64,000 nucleotides of DNA from Microbacterium esteraromaticum (GCF_900163815.1 NZ_FUKO01000011.1:59970-123969); one strand, 5' to 3'. Counted from the first letter of the stretch, positions 17,099 through 26,742 are shown. The notes: generated by a model not told the origin, from the sequence alone. Translations and numbers: made by a program.

Positions 17099-18730
17099 AT
17101 GAAGAAGTACGTTCGCGGCGCCGCAGCGCTCGTCGCGGCTGCGCTCGTGCTCAGCGGCTGTTCCGCTGGGAATGACAAGGCCGACGGCAACGCCCCCGAC
17201 CAGAAGATCGTGTTCGCGGTCAACGAAGAAGCCGACAGCCTCGACCCCGGCGTGACGAGCAACAGCTTCGCCTCACCGGTGATCATGAACGCGTTCGAGC
17301 CGCTCGTCACCTACGACGCCGAGAACAACCTCGTCGGCGGTCTCGCTGAGAAGTGGGACGTCAGCGACGACGGCCTCGAGTACACGTTCCACCTGCGCCC
17401 CGACCTCAAGTGGTCGGACGGCAGCGCCCTCACCTCAGAGGACTTCCTCTACTCGTGGTTCCGCGTGCTCGACCAGGAGCTCGCCGGCCAGTACGCGAAC
17501 CTGCTGACCGACTACATCGTCGGCGCCGAAGAGTTCTACGCCGGCTCCGGTGACAAGGATGCCGTCGGCATCTCGGCCCCCGACGCCGACACCTTCGTCG
17601 TGAAGCTCAAGACCCCGACGCCGTTCTTCCTGCCGATGCTGAACATGTTCCCGTTCAACGCAGTCAAGCAGGACGTCGTCGAGGGCAACGCCGACACCTG
17701 GGCGAAGAAGGCCGACAGCTACGTCAGCAACGGCGCGTTCATGGTCAGCGACCTCACCTTCGGCAAGAGCATCACGCTCACCAAGAACCCGAACTACTGG
17801 GATGCCGACAACGTGAAGCTTGAAGAGCTCACCTTCCGCGTGATCCCCGACCAGTCGACGGCGCTCACCGCGTTCGAATCAGGACAGATCGACGGCATCT
17901 CCACGGTGCCGACCGATGACCTGCCGCGTCTGAAGACCGAGAGCGAAGATCTGTACACCGTGCCGCAGTTCGGCACGAGCTACTTCATCATGAACCTCAC
18001 CAAGGCTCCCTTCGACGACCCGAAGGTGCGCAAGGCGCTCAGCCTCGCGATCGACCGTCAGGCGCTGATCGACAAGGTTCTGCAGTCGACCGACCAGCCG
18101 GCCACCGGAATCGTCGCCCCCGGCTACGTGCTCGATGACGAAGACTTCACCGCCGACCGCCCCGACTGGGGCATCGACCCGAAGGGCGACGTCGACGCAG
18201 CCAAGAAGCTGCTCGCCGAAGCCGGCTACCCCGATGGTGAGGGCCTGCCCGCCATCGAGCTGTCGTACTACACCGACGACACGGTGAAGAAGGTCACCGA
18301 GGCGATCCAGCAGATGTGGAAGAAGAACCTCGGCATCGACATGGCGATCACCACTCAGGAGTGGAAGGTCTACTACGACGGCGTCAAGGCCGGCGATTTC
18401 GACATCGCCGCGATGGGCTGGGGTGGCGACTACCTGCACCCGATGACGTTCCTCGCCGGCTGGGGAACCAACTCCGAGCTGAACAACGCCAAGTACTCGA
18501 ACCCGGAGTTCGATGCCCTGCTGGCGCAGATCAACTCCGAGACGGATGCGGCAAAGGGTGCCGAACTCATGCACCAGGCCGAGGAGATCATGATGGGTGA
18601 AGACAGCGCGCTGATCAACACCTACTACCGCGCCCGCAACGTGATGTTCAAGCCGAGCGTCGAGGGCTGGCGACTGACACCGCTGAGCACGCTCTACTTC
18701 AAGGGCGTCACTGAGGTCAGCGTCGACTGA
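17099..18730 (+). CDS. Oligopeptide ABC transporter substrate-binding lipoprotein (OppA/DppA-like)
   Basis: A 543-residue SBP family 5 lipoprotein with signal peptide and lipobox LSGC (residues about 17-20, ALVLSGCSAG). The mature part has KIVFAVNEEADSLDPG at the start, PLVTYDAENNLVGGLAEKWD, the family signature around NGAFMVSDLTFGKSITLTKN, and WKVYYDGVKAGDFDIAAMGW. The last resembles OppA proteins of Gram-positives and suggests peptides of several residues. AAGGAGATATAG before the ATG is an excellent RBS, consistent with high expression. It is the last gene before a strong terminator. Confidence 0.93.
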   Translation: MKKYVRGAAALVAAALVLSGCSAGNDKADGNAPDQKIVFAVNEEADSLDPGVTSNSFASPVIMNAFEPLVTYDAENNLVGGLAEKWDVSDDGLEYTFHLRPDLKWSDGSALTSEDFLYSWFRVLDQELAGQYANLLTDYIVGAEEFYAGSGDKDAVGISAPDADTFVVKLKTPTPFFLPMLNMFPFNAVKQDVVEGNADTWAKKADSYVSNGAFMVSDLTFGKSITLTKNPNYWDADNVKLEELTFRVIPDQSTALTAFESGQIDGISTVPTDDLPRLKTESEDLYTVPQFGTSYFIMNLTKAPFDDPKVRKALSLAIDRQALIDKVLQSTDQPATGIVAPGYVLDDEDFTADRPDWGIDPKGDVDAAKKLLAEAGYPDGEGLPAIELSYYTDDTVKKVTEAIQQMWKKNLGIDMAITTQEWKVYYDGVKAGDFDIAAMGWGGDYLHPMTFLAGWGTNSELNNAKYSNPEFDALLAQINSETDAAKGAELMHQAEEIMMGEDSALINTYYRARNVMFKPSVEGWRLTPLSTLYFKGVTEVSVD

Positions 18731-18744
18731 CACCGAACACGACG

Positions 18745-18781
18745 AGGGTGGGGTGTGCGGCAGCCGCGCACCCCACCCTTT
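18745..18781 (+). terminator. Rho-independent terminator of the peptide importer operon
   Basis: A 15-bp stem from 18746-18760 (GGGTGGGGTGTGCGG) to 18764-18778, with one G-U pair and a CAG loop, is followed by TTT. It begins 15 bp after the stop codon of the binding-protein gene. Confidence 0.85.
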
Positions 18782-18868
18782 CGTGAATCCTGCGGTGCGA
18801 AATCACCCCCACCCGCGCCGCACCTCACTGCTATGGTGACCGGTGACGCCGGGGAAGGGGTGGGAATC

Positions 18869-21800
18869 GTGCTGGATGTCTCGCTTCTCGGCGCCGTAAA
18901 AGCCAGCACTGCTGGTCGCGAACACGCGCTCGGCGGCCCGAAACAGCGCGGCCTGCTCGCTCGCCTCGTCGTCTCGCGCGGCCGCTCGCTGCCCGCCGAG
19001 CTGCTCATCGATGATCTCTGGGACGACGAGCCCCCGCACAATCCGACCCACGCGCTGCAGGCCCGCATCTCGCGCCTTCGGTCGGCGGTGCCGATCGAGA
19101 TCGAGCTGATGGACGGCGGCTACCGCATCGATCCATCGGTCATCCAGACGGATGCTGCGCGCTTCGAGCAGCTCTGCAAGCAGGGAAGCACCGCACTCAA
19201 CGACGGCGATTTCGCGCAGGCGGCCGAGCACTTCAGCAGCGCACTGCAGCTCTGGCGCGGCCAGGCGTTCACCGGGCTGCTCGACATCACCGCCCTGCGC
19301 GCAGAAGCAGCCCGCCTCGAGCAGCTGTGGTCGGCCGCCCGCTCCGACCGCATCGACCTCGACCTCGCGCTCGGCCGCAGCGCCGACGTCATCTCCGAGC
19401 TGCACTCCCTCGTCGAAGAAGACCCCTTCACCGAGCGGCACTGGAGCCAGCTGATGACGGCGCTCTACTGCGACGGGCGCACCAAAGACGCACTCGACGC
19501 CTTCTCGCGGGCACGCATGACCTTCACCGAGCACCTCGGCGTCGAACCGAGCAGCGAGCTCGGTCGACTGCACCTCGGCATCCTCCAAGAGCAGGAGCCC
19601 GTATCGCTGTTGCGCCTACCGTCCACCGCCCCGGGGGCCGCACCCGAGGTCGCGCATGCGCCCGGCAGAGCGGATGCAGAACGACCCGCCGCATCGGTGC
19701 AGCGGCTCACCTCCAATCACCCCGATACCCTGGCATCCGCTCTGCGCGATCGGCGCGCGCTGCTGCTCACCGGGCCGGACGGCATCGGAAAGACCCACCT
19801 GCTCCGCGCCCTCCGCGCCCGCTACGAGGCGCAGCGCTACGCGGTGCCGCTGCTGACGGCGAGTCCGCTCAGCCGCGCGGTGCCGCTGGGCATCTTCATC
19901 GGCATCCTGCCCGAGAAGTGGACGACTCCGGCCGCACTCGTCGATCACTTCACCCGCAACCGCGCATCGACTCTGCTCCTCGTCGACAACGTCGACCAGC
20001 TCGATGACGCTTCGCTGTTCGTCATCAGCCAGCTGCTGCGCAACTCGCGGATGCCGACGATCCTCACCACCACCGATCTCGCCGAGGCGCCAGACGACAT
20101 CCGCGCGCTCTACGACAGCGGAGACATCACCGAGATCGCCGTCAATCCGCTGACTCCCGCCGACGCCGACGACCTCGTGCTGCACACACTGGGCGGCACG
20201 CTCACCCCCGAGTCGCGCCCACGCATCTTCGCCGCCGCACAAGGCAATCCGCTGCATCTGCGCGAGATCCTGACCGCCTCCGTCGAAGAGGACCGCCTGG
20301 TCGACACGCCCCACGGATGGGAGCTGCGCGACGACCCAGCCTCGACGCCCCGGCTGACGCAGCTGGTCGGCGAGCGGTTCGCGAACCTCGACCGCGATGC
20401 GCTCGAAGCCGCGGCGAAGATCGCGATCGCAGGCGAATACCCGGCGTTTGCGCTGGAGACGCTGGAGCGGCGGATGCTGGCCCGCGCCGGTGTCGTCGAA
20501 TACTCCGCTCCCGACTGGCTGCGACTCACTCACCCACTCGACGGAGAGTTCCTGCGCGCGCAGTGCTCCGACGCCCTGTGGCACGACCTCTGCCGGGAAG
20601 TGCTGGCCGTGCTGCGCAGCGACCTGGCGTCTGGAGTTCCCGCCGCGGTGCGCCGAGCACAGGTGCTTGCCCTCGATCTGGGTGACGAGCCGCTCGATAT
20701 CGATGCGACACTCGCCCTCGCAGAACACGCTCTCGCCGCCTTCGATGAGCGCCTCGCGCTGCGCGCAGCATCCGCCGTCATCGCCCTCGCGCCCGACAAC
20801 GTCTCCGCCCAGCGCATCGCCGGCCTCGCGGCATCCGCCTTGGGCGACCTCGACGACGCCACCGCCCATTTCGAGAGCGCGTCCAGCGCGACGACAACGG
20901 ATGCAGAACGCACCGCTGTCGCCCTCGCACACGCGCAGCACCTCGGCCTGCGCCACCACGACGCCACCGCGGCCCTCGATCGAATCGAGCGGGCCGTCGT
21001 CGACGTCGACGACGCGAATGAGATGCGCAATCTGCAACGCGATGCCATCCGGTGGGCAGCTGTCGCCGGAACCACCCGGGGAATGGCCGCGGCGGAACCC
21101 GGCGATGCCAGCGACGCGGCGGCCGCGCTCGGTCTGATCACCGCCGCGCTGTCCGGCGTCATCACCGGACGACTCGACGACGCCGTGCACACCCTGCGGC
21201 GCCTGCGCGATGTGCCCGACGAGATCATCGCGCTGATTCCCGGCGGCGCAGCGATGGTGGAGCTCACGTCGATCATGGCGCTGTCGAACTCGGGCGACCT
21301 CGACTCCGCACGTCGGCGCCTGCACCAGGCGATTGCCGAAGCCGAAGCGCACGCGCCGGAATCTCTCGGCGCCTGGGAATATGCGCTGGGCTTCTCGGAG
21401 CTGCTCTCGGGCGACGTGGAGCGCGCCGAAGAGATCGCGACATCGGCGGTCGCGCACCTGCAGTGGCGAGACACTACCGGGCTGCTGCCTGCCGCGCTCG
21501 CGCTCACCGGCGCCGCCGCTGCCGTCTCTGGCCGGTCCGAAGAAGCCGCAGCTCGATTCGATTCCGTTCCCGCCGCCGCCGACGGCGATCCCAAAGTCAT
21601 CATGCTGCGGGCGTGGGCTGAGGCGTGGGGCGAGAAGACGGCAGGGCATCGAGGCGACGCGGCCCGACGACTCATCGAGTCAGCCCGAGGACTGCTTCAC
21701 GCTCAGCACAGCTACTTCGCGGGGATGCTTGCACACTGCGCTGTCCGCACCGCGGCCGTCATGGGCGGCAAACTCGCCGCGGATGCCGGCGACGGTGACG

Positions 21801-22132
21801 ACGCCGATCGGTCGCAGTGTCTGGCCGACGCGTCGGCTGTGCTCGACGAAGCACAGGCCATCGCCGGCGGGGGCCTGCTGGAGTTCTTCGTGCGGCATGC
21901 CGTGGCGACAGCATCCGACAACCGCAGTGAGCTCGACACGATCGCCGCTGACGCCGAGACGCTCGGCATGACCTCAACCGCGGCCGACACCCGGCTGGTG
22001 CTCGCACGCGGCGATGACTCCGTTCCCGAGCAACTCATCGCGCATCACCGTGAGGCCGCCGAGCGGCTCATCGCCGCCGCCCCGACGATGGCGCTGTGGT
22101 CGGCCGAAGGGCTCAGTTCTCCGCAGGAGTGA
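18869..22132 (+). CDS. Large SARP/AfsR-like regulator: OmpR-type wHTH, BTAD, P-loop ATPase, TPR-like C-terminus
   Basis: About 1087 residues. Residues 1-92 form an OmpR/PhoB-type winged helix (GGPKQRGLLARLVV, LPAELLIDDLW, ALQARISRLR, GGYRI). Residues 93-240 form the BTAD domain (ALQLWRGQAF, FTEHLGVEPSSEL). Residues about 295-560 are a STAND-like ATPase with Walker A GPDGIGKT (302-309) and Walker B TLLLVDNVDQLDD. The rest is alpha-helical, alanine-rich and TPR-like. There is no C-terminal LuxR HTH. I prefer GTG 18869, 8 bp after GGGGAAGGGG; ATG 18833 and GTG 18860 are alternatives, and TATGGT at 18833 could instead be a -10. SARP proteins activate transcription at 11-bp-spaced direct repeats, and a candidate set lies just downstream at 22672-22743. 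Confidence 0.85.
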   Translation: MLDVSLLGAVKASTAGREHALGGPKQRGLLARLVVSRGRSLPAELLIDDLWDDEPPHNPTHALQARISRLRSAVPIEIELMDGGYRIDPSVIQTDAARFEQLCKQGSTALNDGDFAQAAEHFSSALQLWRGQAFTGLLDITALRAEAARLEQLWSAARSDRIDLDLALGRSADVISELHSLVEEDPFTERHWSQLMTALYCDGRTKDALDAFSRARMTFTEHLGVEPSSELGRLHLGILQEQEPVSLLRLPSTAPGAAPEVAHAPGRADAERPAASVQRLTSNHPDTLASALRDRRALLLTGPDGIGKTHLLRALRARYEAQRYAVPLLTASPLSRAVPLGIFIGILPEKWTTPAALVDHFTRNRASTLLLVDNVDQLDDASLFVISQLLRNSRMPTILTTTDLAEAPDDIRALYDSGDITEIAVNPLTPADADDLVLHTLGGTLTPESRPRIFAAAQGNPLHLREILTASVEEDRLVDTPHGWELRDDPASTPRLTQLVGERFANLDRDALEAAAKIAIAGEYPAFALETLERRMLARAGVVEYSAPDWLRLTHPLDGEFLRAQCSDALWHDLCREVLAVLRSDLASGVPAAVRRAQVLALDLGDEPLDIDATLALAEHALAAFDERLALRAASAVIALAPDNVSAQRIAGLAASALGDLDDATAHFESASSATTTDAERTAVALAHAQHLGLRHHDATAALDRIERAVVDVDDANEMRNLQRDAIRWAAVAGTTRGMAAAEPGDASDAAAALGLITAALSGVITGRLDDAVHTLRRLRDVPDEIIALIPGGAAMVELTSIMALSNSGDLDSARRRLHQAIAEAEAHAPESLGAWEYALGFSELLSGDVERAEEIATSAVAHLQWRDTTGLLPAALALTGAAAAVSGRSEEAAARFDSVPAAADGDPKVIMLRAWAEAWGEKTAGHRGDAARRLIESARGLLHAQHSYFAGMLAHCAVRTAAVMGGKLAADAGDGDDADRSQCLADASAVLDEAQAIAGGGLLEFFVRHAVATASDNRSELDTIAADAETLGMTSTAADTRLVLARGDDSVPEQLIAHHREAAERLIAAAPTMALWSAEGLSSPQE

Positions 22133-22613
22133 CGGTGTACCCCACGATCGAGCCCTCTTCATCGTCGTTCGACATGATGGTGACGGTCACGTTCAGGTCG
22201 CCCTTCTTATAGATCGCGCTGATCATCTGTCCGAGGTCGGTGGAAGCGACTTCTTCCCAGTCGGCGAAATCAGACTTCACCTGAGCGGCGATGTCCTTGA
22301 GGCCGCGGGAGTCCATCACGACGACCATCGTCCCCTCCTCGACCGTCATGCTCTGCATGATGTCGTTCGAGACGAGCGGGATCTCCTTGGGGAAGTCAGC
22401 GGGCAGCTCACCGAACTCGATCTTGCTGTCGCCACCGGTCATGCCCTCGACGATCTGTTCTGCGGCATCCTTCGCCGACGACTCCGACACCTTGTTCACG
22501 ATGTCATCGAGCGGGTTGGCGAAGCAGCCGGTCAATGCTCCCGCGATGACGACGGCGAGCGCGCCGCCAGCAACGCGCACACGGATGGATCGCTGTATTC
22601 TGCTGTGGCTCAT
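22113..22613 (-). CDS. Putative lipoprotein of unknown function
   Basis: A 166-residue protein with an Arg-containing n-region, a hydrophobic stretch and lipobox LTGC (VIAGALTGCFAN, residues about 22-33). The mature part contains GDSKIEFGELPADFPKEIPL and a two-lobed mixed alpha/beta stretch with no motif I recognise. The start at 22613 has AGGGGAAG upstream. The 3' end overlaps the SARP-type gene by 20 bp, tail to tail. It is divergent from another lipoprotein gene, and the shared upstream region holds an 18-bp inverted repeat. Confidence 0.75.
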   Translation of the reverse strand: MSHSRIQRSIRVRVAGGALAVVIAGALTGCFANPLDDIVNKVSESSAKDAAEQIVEGMTGGDSKIEFGELPADFPKEIPLVSNDIMQSMTVEEGTMVVVMDSRGLKDIAAQVKSDFADWEEVASTDLGQMISAIYKKGDLNVTVTIMSNDDEEGSIVGYTVTPAEN

Positions 22614-22671
22614 CGTCTTCCCCTGCCATTCGCTGCGAATGTCTTGCCTCTGCGCGTATTTCAGCATTCGG

Positions 22672-22743
22672 TGCTCACAAACCGCTCACACGGTACACGG
22701 CACATGGCATACGTCCGCGACGAACGTGAGCGGTTTGTGAGCA
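22672..22743. repeat. Perfect 18-bp inverted repeat; each arm holds an 11-bp-spaced heptamer direct repeat (SARP-like operators)
   Basis: TGCTCACAAACCGCTCAC at 22672-22689 recurs exactly, inverted, at 22726-22743, 36 bp apart. Each arm contains GCTCACA, four bases (AACC), then GCTCAC again, so 7-bp units repeat every 11 bp. That is the spacing known for SARP-family binding sites. The element is the centre of the divergent promoter region for the two lipoprotein genes, one arm facing each. The SARP-type gene ends 540 bp away. Binding by that protein is inference. Confidence 0.75.
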
Positions 22744-22854
22744 TCGGCTGGTTGCCTTTCTGCAGGTGGCATCTTGCACGCCACATTCTGCACAAGGGGA
22801 GAACATGGACCTGCACTCAACGCAGCAGCTCGTAGTCATCATGGCGGGCGCAGC

Positions 22855-23508
22855 ATGAGGCCCCGGGCAGGCATCCGCGGGGCAGTGGCCGCTCTTTCTC
22901 TGGTGATGATCTTCGCGCTGACCGGCTGCGGTGATGACGACATCGATCAAGCCGCGAGCGCCAATGGCGGAGCCGCATCGGATGGCGACAACGCACCGGA
23001 TACCGATGCCGACGCCCCGACGGATGCCGAAGACGACGCGGAAGAAGCAACAGACATCGAATCCGCAGATGTTCCCGCGGGCGTGGAATGCCTGTACGGC
23101 AATTGGTACGTCGACAACGACGCGTTCAAGGAGATGCTGAAGAAGGCGGGTGGAAGAGCTCTCAGCGTCAGCGGGTGGGCGATCGTGACGTACAACCCCG
23201 ACGGAACGAGCTTGGCGACTTTCGACGAGTGGACCACCGTGACTCAGGAACAGGGCGCCAAGGCGACCATGGTGAGAAACGGTGAAGATCAGGCCACCTA
23301 CGTCGTCACTGGCGATCAGATCACCACGACGGAGACCGTCGGCAGTTCTGTGCTCATGATGACGATGCAGATGGAGGGTAAAGACGCGATCACCGTGGAA
23401 GCCCCGCACGAACCGTTCAGCGTGACGACTGGCACGTTCACCTGCACCGCAGAGACCCTCACGGTTAACGCCAACGGAGCCACCAGCGTCTTGCTGCGCG
23501 AGCACTGA
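22855..23508 (+). CDS. Putative acidic lipoprotein of unknown function
   Basis: A 217-residue protein with a signal peptide and lipobox LTGC (FALTGCGDD, residues about 19-27), followed by a long low-complexity acidic linker rich in Asp, Ala and Glu (residues about 25-75). The linker should lift the C-terminal domain from the membrane. That domain (CLYGNWYVDNDAFKEMLKKA, with GWAIVTYNPDGTS and TGTFTCTAETLTV) is beta-rich and resembles small lipocalin-like or similar secreted domains, but I cannot place it. The RBS is weak and the start at 22855 is chosen because the signal peptide begins there. It is divergent from the other lipoprotein gene. Confidence 0.72.
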   Translation: MRPRAGIRGAVAALSLVMIFALTGCGDDDIDQAASANGGAASDGDNAPDTDADAPTDAEDDAEEATDIESADVPAGVECLYGNWYVDNDAFKEMLKKAGGRALSVSGWAIVTYNPDGTSLATFDEWTTVTQEQGAKATMVRNGEDQATYVVTGDQITTTETVGSSVLMMTMQMEGKDAITVEAPHEPFSVTTGTFTCTAETLTVNANGATSVLLREH

Positions 23509-23578
23509 GGCCGTTGACTGCGGAGCAACCTCATCTCGTTCCCGCCAGCTACCCGCTCGGCGCGGCTACACTCGTGCG

Positions 23579-26122
23579 ATGCGTGAGAACCCTCGGACCG
23601 ACGCCTTCGTCCGCGTGCGCGGAGCCAGCGAGAACAACCTGCGCGATGTCGACGTCGATGTGCCGCGCGATCAGATCGTCGCGTTCACCGGAGTTTCGGG
23701 GTCGGGAAAGTCGTCGCTCGCCTTCGGCACCATCTTCACCGAAGCGCAGCGTCGGTATCTCGAATCGGTCGCACCATATGCGCGGCGCCTGATTCAGCAG
23801 GGTCACGACCCGCACGTCGACTCCATCACCGGGTTGCCGCCGGCGGTCGCGCTGCAGCAGCGCCGCGGTGCGCCGAGTTCGCGGTCGAGCGTCGGCACCG
23901 TCACGACGCTGTCGAACTCGCTGCGCATGCTCTTCTCGCGTGCCGGCACCTATCCCGAAGGTTTCACTACCCGACTCGATTCCGACGCATTCTCGCCGAA
24001 CACGGTGGTCGGCGCATGCCCGCAGTGTCACGGCATCGGCGTCGCCCGGGACGTGACCGAAGCATCGCTCGTTCCCGACCCGTCGCTCAGCATCCGCGAC
24101 GGAGCGATCGCCGCGTGGCCGGGAGCCTGGCAGGGCAAGAACCTGCGCGACATCACCATCACGCTCGGCTACGACATCGACCGGCCGTGGCGAGACCTTC
24201 CGCAGGCCGACCGTGACTGGCTGCTGTTCACCGACGAGCAGCCTGTCGTGCGGATCATCCCGCTGCGCGACCGCATCGAGAAGCCCTACAAGGGCAAGTT
24301 CTGGAGTGCGAAGAAGTACGTCTTCCACACGCTCGCCGACTCGCAGAGCGAGATGATGCGCAAGAAGGTGCTGCAGTTCGTGCGCTCGGGCCCGTGCCCG
24401 CTCTGCCACGGCACCGGGCTTCGCCGCGAAGCACTCGCCGTCACTTTCGCCGGCCGCTCCATCGCCGAGCTCAATGCGCTGCCGATGACGGAACTCGCGG
24501 CGGTCATCCGCCCCACCACCGAACTCACCGACCCGGCCGCAGCCCTGCCCACGAACCGCTCCGGCGAGCGCACCGATGTCGCGGTCGCCATCACTACCGA
24601 TCTGCTCGCCCGCATCACCGTGCTCATCGATCTCGGGCTCGGATACTTGGGTCTCGGTCGCGTGACCACGACGCTCTCCCCTGGCGAGATGCAGCGACTG
24701 CGCCTGGCGACGCAGCTGCGATCGGGGCTCTTCGGCGTCGTCTACGTGCTCGACGAGCCATCGGCTGGGCTGCACCCGGCTGATGCCGAGCAGCTGCTCG
24801 AGGTCTTGGAGCAGCTGAAGTCGTCGGGCAACTCGGTGTTCGTGGTCGAACACAACATGGATGTCGTGCGGCATGCCGACTGGATCGTCGATGTCGGCCC
24901 CAGTGCTGGCGAGGGCGGCGGCGAGGTGCTCTACAGCGGAGAGGTTGAAGGCCTCGCGGCGGTCGACGCATCACTCACGCGGCCGTACCTGTTCCCGGCG
25001 CAGCATACCCATCGCCGCGAGGCGCGTGCGCGACGCGAGCCGACGCAGTGGATCGACGTCGAGGGCATCTGCCTGCACAACCTCACCGGTATCGACGTCA
25101 CCGTCCCGCTCGGGGCGCTCGTCGCGGTGACTGGCGTCTCGGGCTCGGGCAAGTCGACGCTCGTCAGCCGCGTGCTCTACGACGTCGTGCGCGCGAAGCT
25201 GCATCCGACCGCCGATGACGAGGGGTCGTTGGGCGCTGATAGCGAGCCGGCGGACGAGTCGGGCGTCGCCGAGGCGACCGTGCCCGACGCTCGTGCCGAT
25301 GCGCTGACCGTGCGGCGCACGGCGGGGCTGGAGCACATCGGCCGTCTGGTGCGCGTCGACCAGAAGCCGATCGGCCGCACCCCGCGATCGAACCTCGCGA
25401 CCTACACCGGCCTGTTCGATTCCGTTCGCGCCGCCTTCGCCCGCACCGACCTCGCCGTCGAGCGCGGGTACACGGCCAGCCGCTTCTCGTTCAATGTCGC
25501 CGGCGGTCGCTGCGAAACCTGCCTCGGTGAGGGGTTCATCTCGGTGGAGCTGCTGTTCCTTCCCGGAAGCTACGGCAGATGCCCGACATGCCACGGCGCC
25601 CGCTACAACCCCGAGACGCTCGAGATCACCTATGACGGCAAGTCGATCGCAGACGTGCTGGGTCTGACGGTCCAGCAGGCGGCCGACTTCCTCAGCGGAA
25701 TCCCGGCAGCCTCACGGAGCCTGAAGACTCTGCTCGACGTGGGTCTCGGCTACCTGCGCCTCGGGCAGCCGGCCACCGAGCTCTCGGGCGGCGAGGCGCA
25801 GCGCATCAAACTCGCCACCGAACTGCAGCGGATGCGGCGCGGCCACACGCTCTATCTGCTCGACGAGCCTACGACCGGCCTGCACCCCGCCGACGTGCAA
25901 CGGCTGCTCACGCAGCTGCACGCCCTCGTCGATGCCGGCGATACGGTCGTCGTCGTCGAGCACGACATGGATGTCGTCGTCGACGCTGATTGGGTGATCG
26001 ACCTCGGTCCCGCGGGCGGAGACGCCGGTGGGAAGATCGTCGCGGCGGGAACCCCGGATGCTGTCGCCGAGAACCCGCGCAGCCGGACGGCGCCGTATCT
26101 GGCCGCGCGACTGGCGCGGTGA
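23579..26122 (+). CDS. UvrA-like excinuclease ATPase paralog (UvrA2/drug-resistance type)
   Basis: An 847-residue protein, about 100 shorter than housekeeping UvrA. It has two ABC ATPase modules: Walker A GVSGSGKSS (38-46) and again GVSGSGKST in the second half. The signatures are LSPGEMQRL and LSGGEAQRI; the first diverges from the usual SGG. Walker B motifs are VLDEPSAGL and LLDEPTTGL. Zinc-finger cysteine pairs occur at CPQC, CPLC, CETC and CPTC. The length suggests loss or reduction of the UvrB-binding domain, as in class II UvrA proteins tied to DNA-damaging-drug tolerance. A PadR-type regulator follows, which supports a drug-response role. Confidence 0.88.
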   Translation: MRENPRTDAFVRVRGASENNLRDVDVDVPRDQIVAFTGVSGSGKSSLAFGTIFTEAQRRYLESVAPYARRLIQQGHDPHVDSITGLPPAVALQQRRGAPSSRSSVGTVTTLSNSLRMLFSRAGTYPEGFTTRLDSDAFSPNTVVGACPQCHGIGVARDVTEASLVPDPSLSIRDGAIAAWPGAWQGKNLRDITITLGYDIDRPWRDLPQADRDWLLFTDEQPVVRIIPLRDRIEKPYKGKFWSAKKYVFHTLADSQSEMMRKKVLQFVRSGPCPLCHGTGLRREALAVTFAGRSIAELNALPMTELAAVIRPTTELTDPAAALPTNRSGERTDVAVAITTDLLARITVLIDLGLGYLGLGRVTTTLSPGEMQRLRLATQLRSGLFGVVYVLDEPSAGLHPADAEQLLEVLEQLKSSGNSVFVVEHNMDVVRHADWIVDVGPSAGEGGGEVLYSGEVEGLAAVDASLTRPYLFPAQHTHRREARARREPTQWIDVEGICLHNLTGIDVTVPLGALVAVTGVSGSGKSTLVSRVLYDVVRAKLHPTADDEGSLGADSEPADESGVAEATVPDARADALTVRRTAGLEHIGRLVRVDQKPIGRTPRSNLATYTGLFDSVRAAFARTDLAVERGYTASRFSFNVAGGRCETCLGEGFISVELLFLPGSYGRCPTCHGARYNPETLEITYDGKSIADVLGLTVQQAADFLSGIPAASRSLKTLLDVGLGYLRLGQPATELSGGEAQRIKLATELQRMRRGHTLYLLDEPTTGLHPADVQRLLTQLHALVDAGDTVVVVEHDMDVVVDADWVIDLGPAGGDAGGKIVAAGTPDAVAENPRSRTAPYLAARLAR

Positions 26123-26175
26123 GCGCGACACGACCGCAGACCGACCCGCCGCCTACTCTCGTCTAGCATGAAGCC

Positions 26176-26742
26176 ATGCGCACATATACATCTCTGATGG
26201 TGCTCGGTGCGGTTCATCAGTTCCAGCCAGTCCACGGATATTTTCTGCGCAGGGAATTGTCGACCTGGCATGCGGATGAATGGGCGAACACCCGACCAGG
26301 GTCGATCTACAACGCACTGAAGTCGCTGGTTCGCGATGGGTACATCGAAGAAGACGGCACGACCTCTGAGGGCAACTACCCCGCACGTACGACATATCGG
26401 ATGTCATCGACCGGGGAAGTGGAATTGCTGCGCATGGTGCGCGATGTGCTGTGGGATGTGCAGACGTTCGACACGAGAGGCGCTCTCGCGCTGACATCCT
26501 TCATGTTCGCGCTCACCCGAGCCGAGGTGATCGCCGGTCTCGAGCATCGGATCGGCAAGATCGACGGCCTGATCACCACCAACACATTCCATGTCGAGGA
26601 CACACTGAAGTCCGAGACGACGCCGAAGTATGTGCGCGAGATCTTCGACCTCGCCTCGGCCCGACTGCGTGCCGAGCAGACGTGGGCTCAGACACTGCGG
26701 GATCGGGTGAGCTCAGGCGATTACCAGTTCGCCGGGGAGTGA
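26176..26742 (+). CDS. PadR-family transcriptional regulator
   Basis: A 188-residue regulator with the PadR winged helix: SLMVLGAVHQFQPVHGYFLRR (described, residues about 5-25), WANTRPGSIYNALKSLVRDG (residues about 35-55), then a YRMSSTGEVELLRM wing. A C-terminal helical dimer domain of the Vir type follows. It starts 53 bp after the UvrA-like gene on the same strand, so the two may be one transcript. PadR proteins usually repress drug-export or detoxification genes. Its 3' end overlaps the convergent ribokinase gene by 22 bp. Confidence 0.88.
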   Translation: MRTYTSLMVLGAVHQFQPVHGYFLRRELSTWHADEWANTRPGSIYNALKSLVRDGYIEEDGTTSEGNYPARTTYRMSSTGEVELLRMVRDVLWDVQTFDTRGALALTSFMFALTRAEVIAGLEHRIGKIDGLITTNTFHVEDTLKSETTPKYVREIFDLASARLRAEQTWAQTLRDRVSSGDYQFAGE

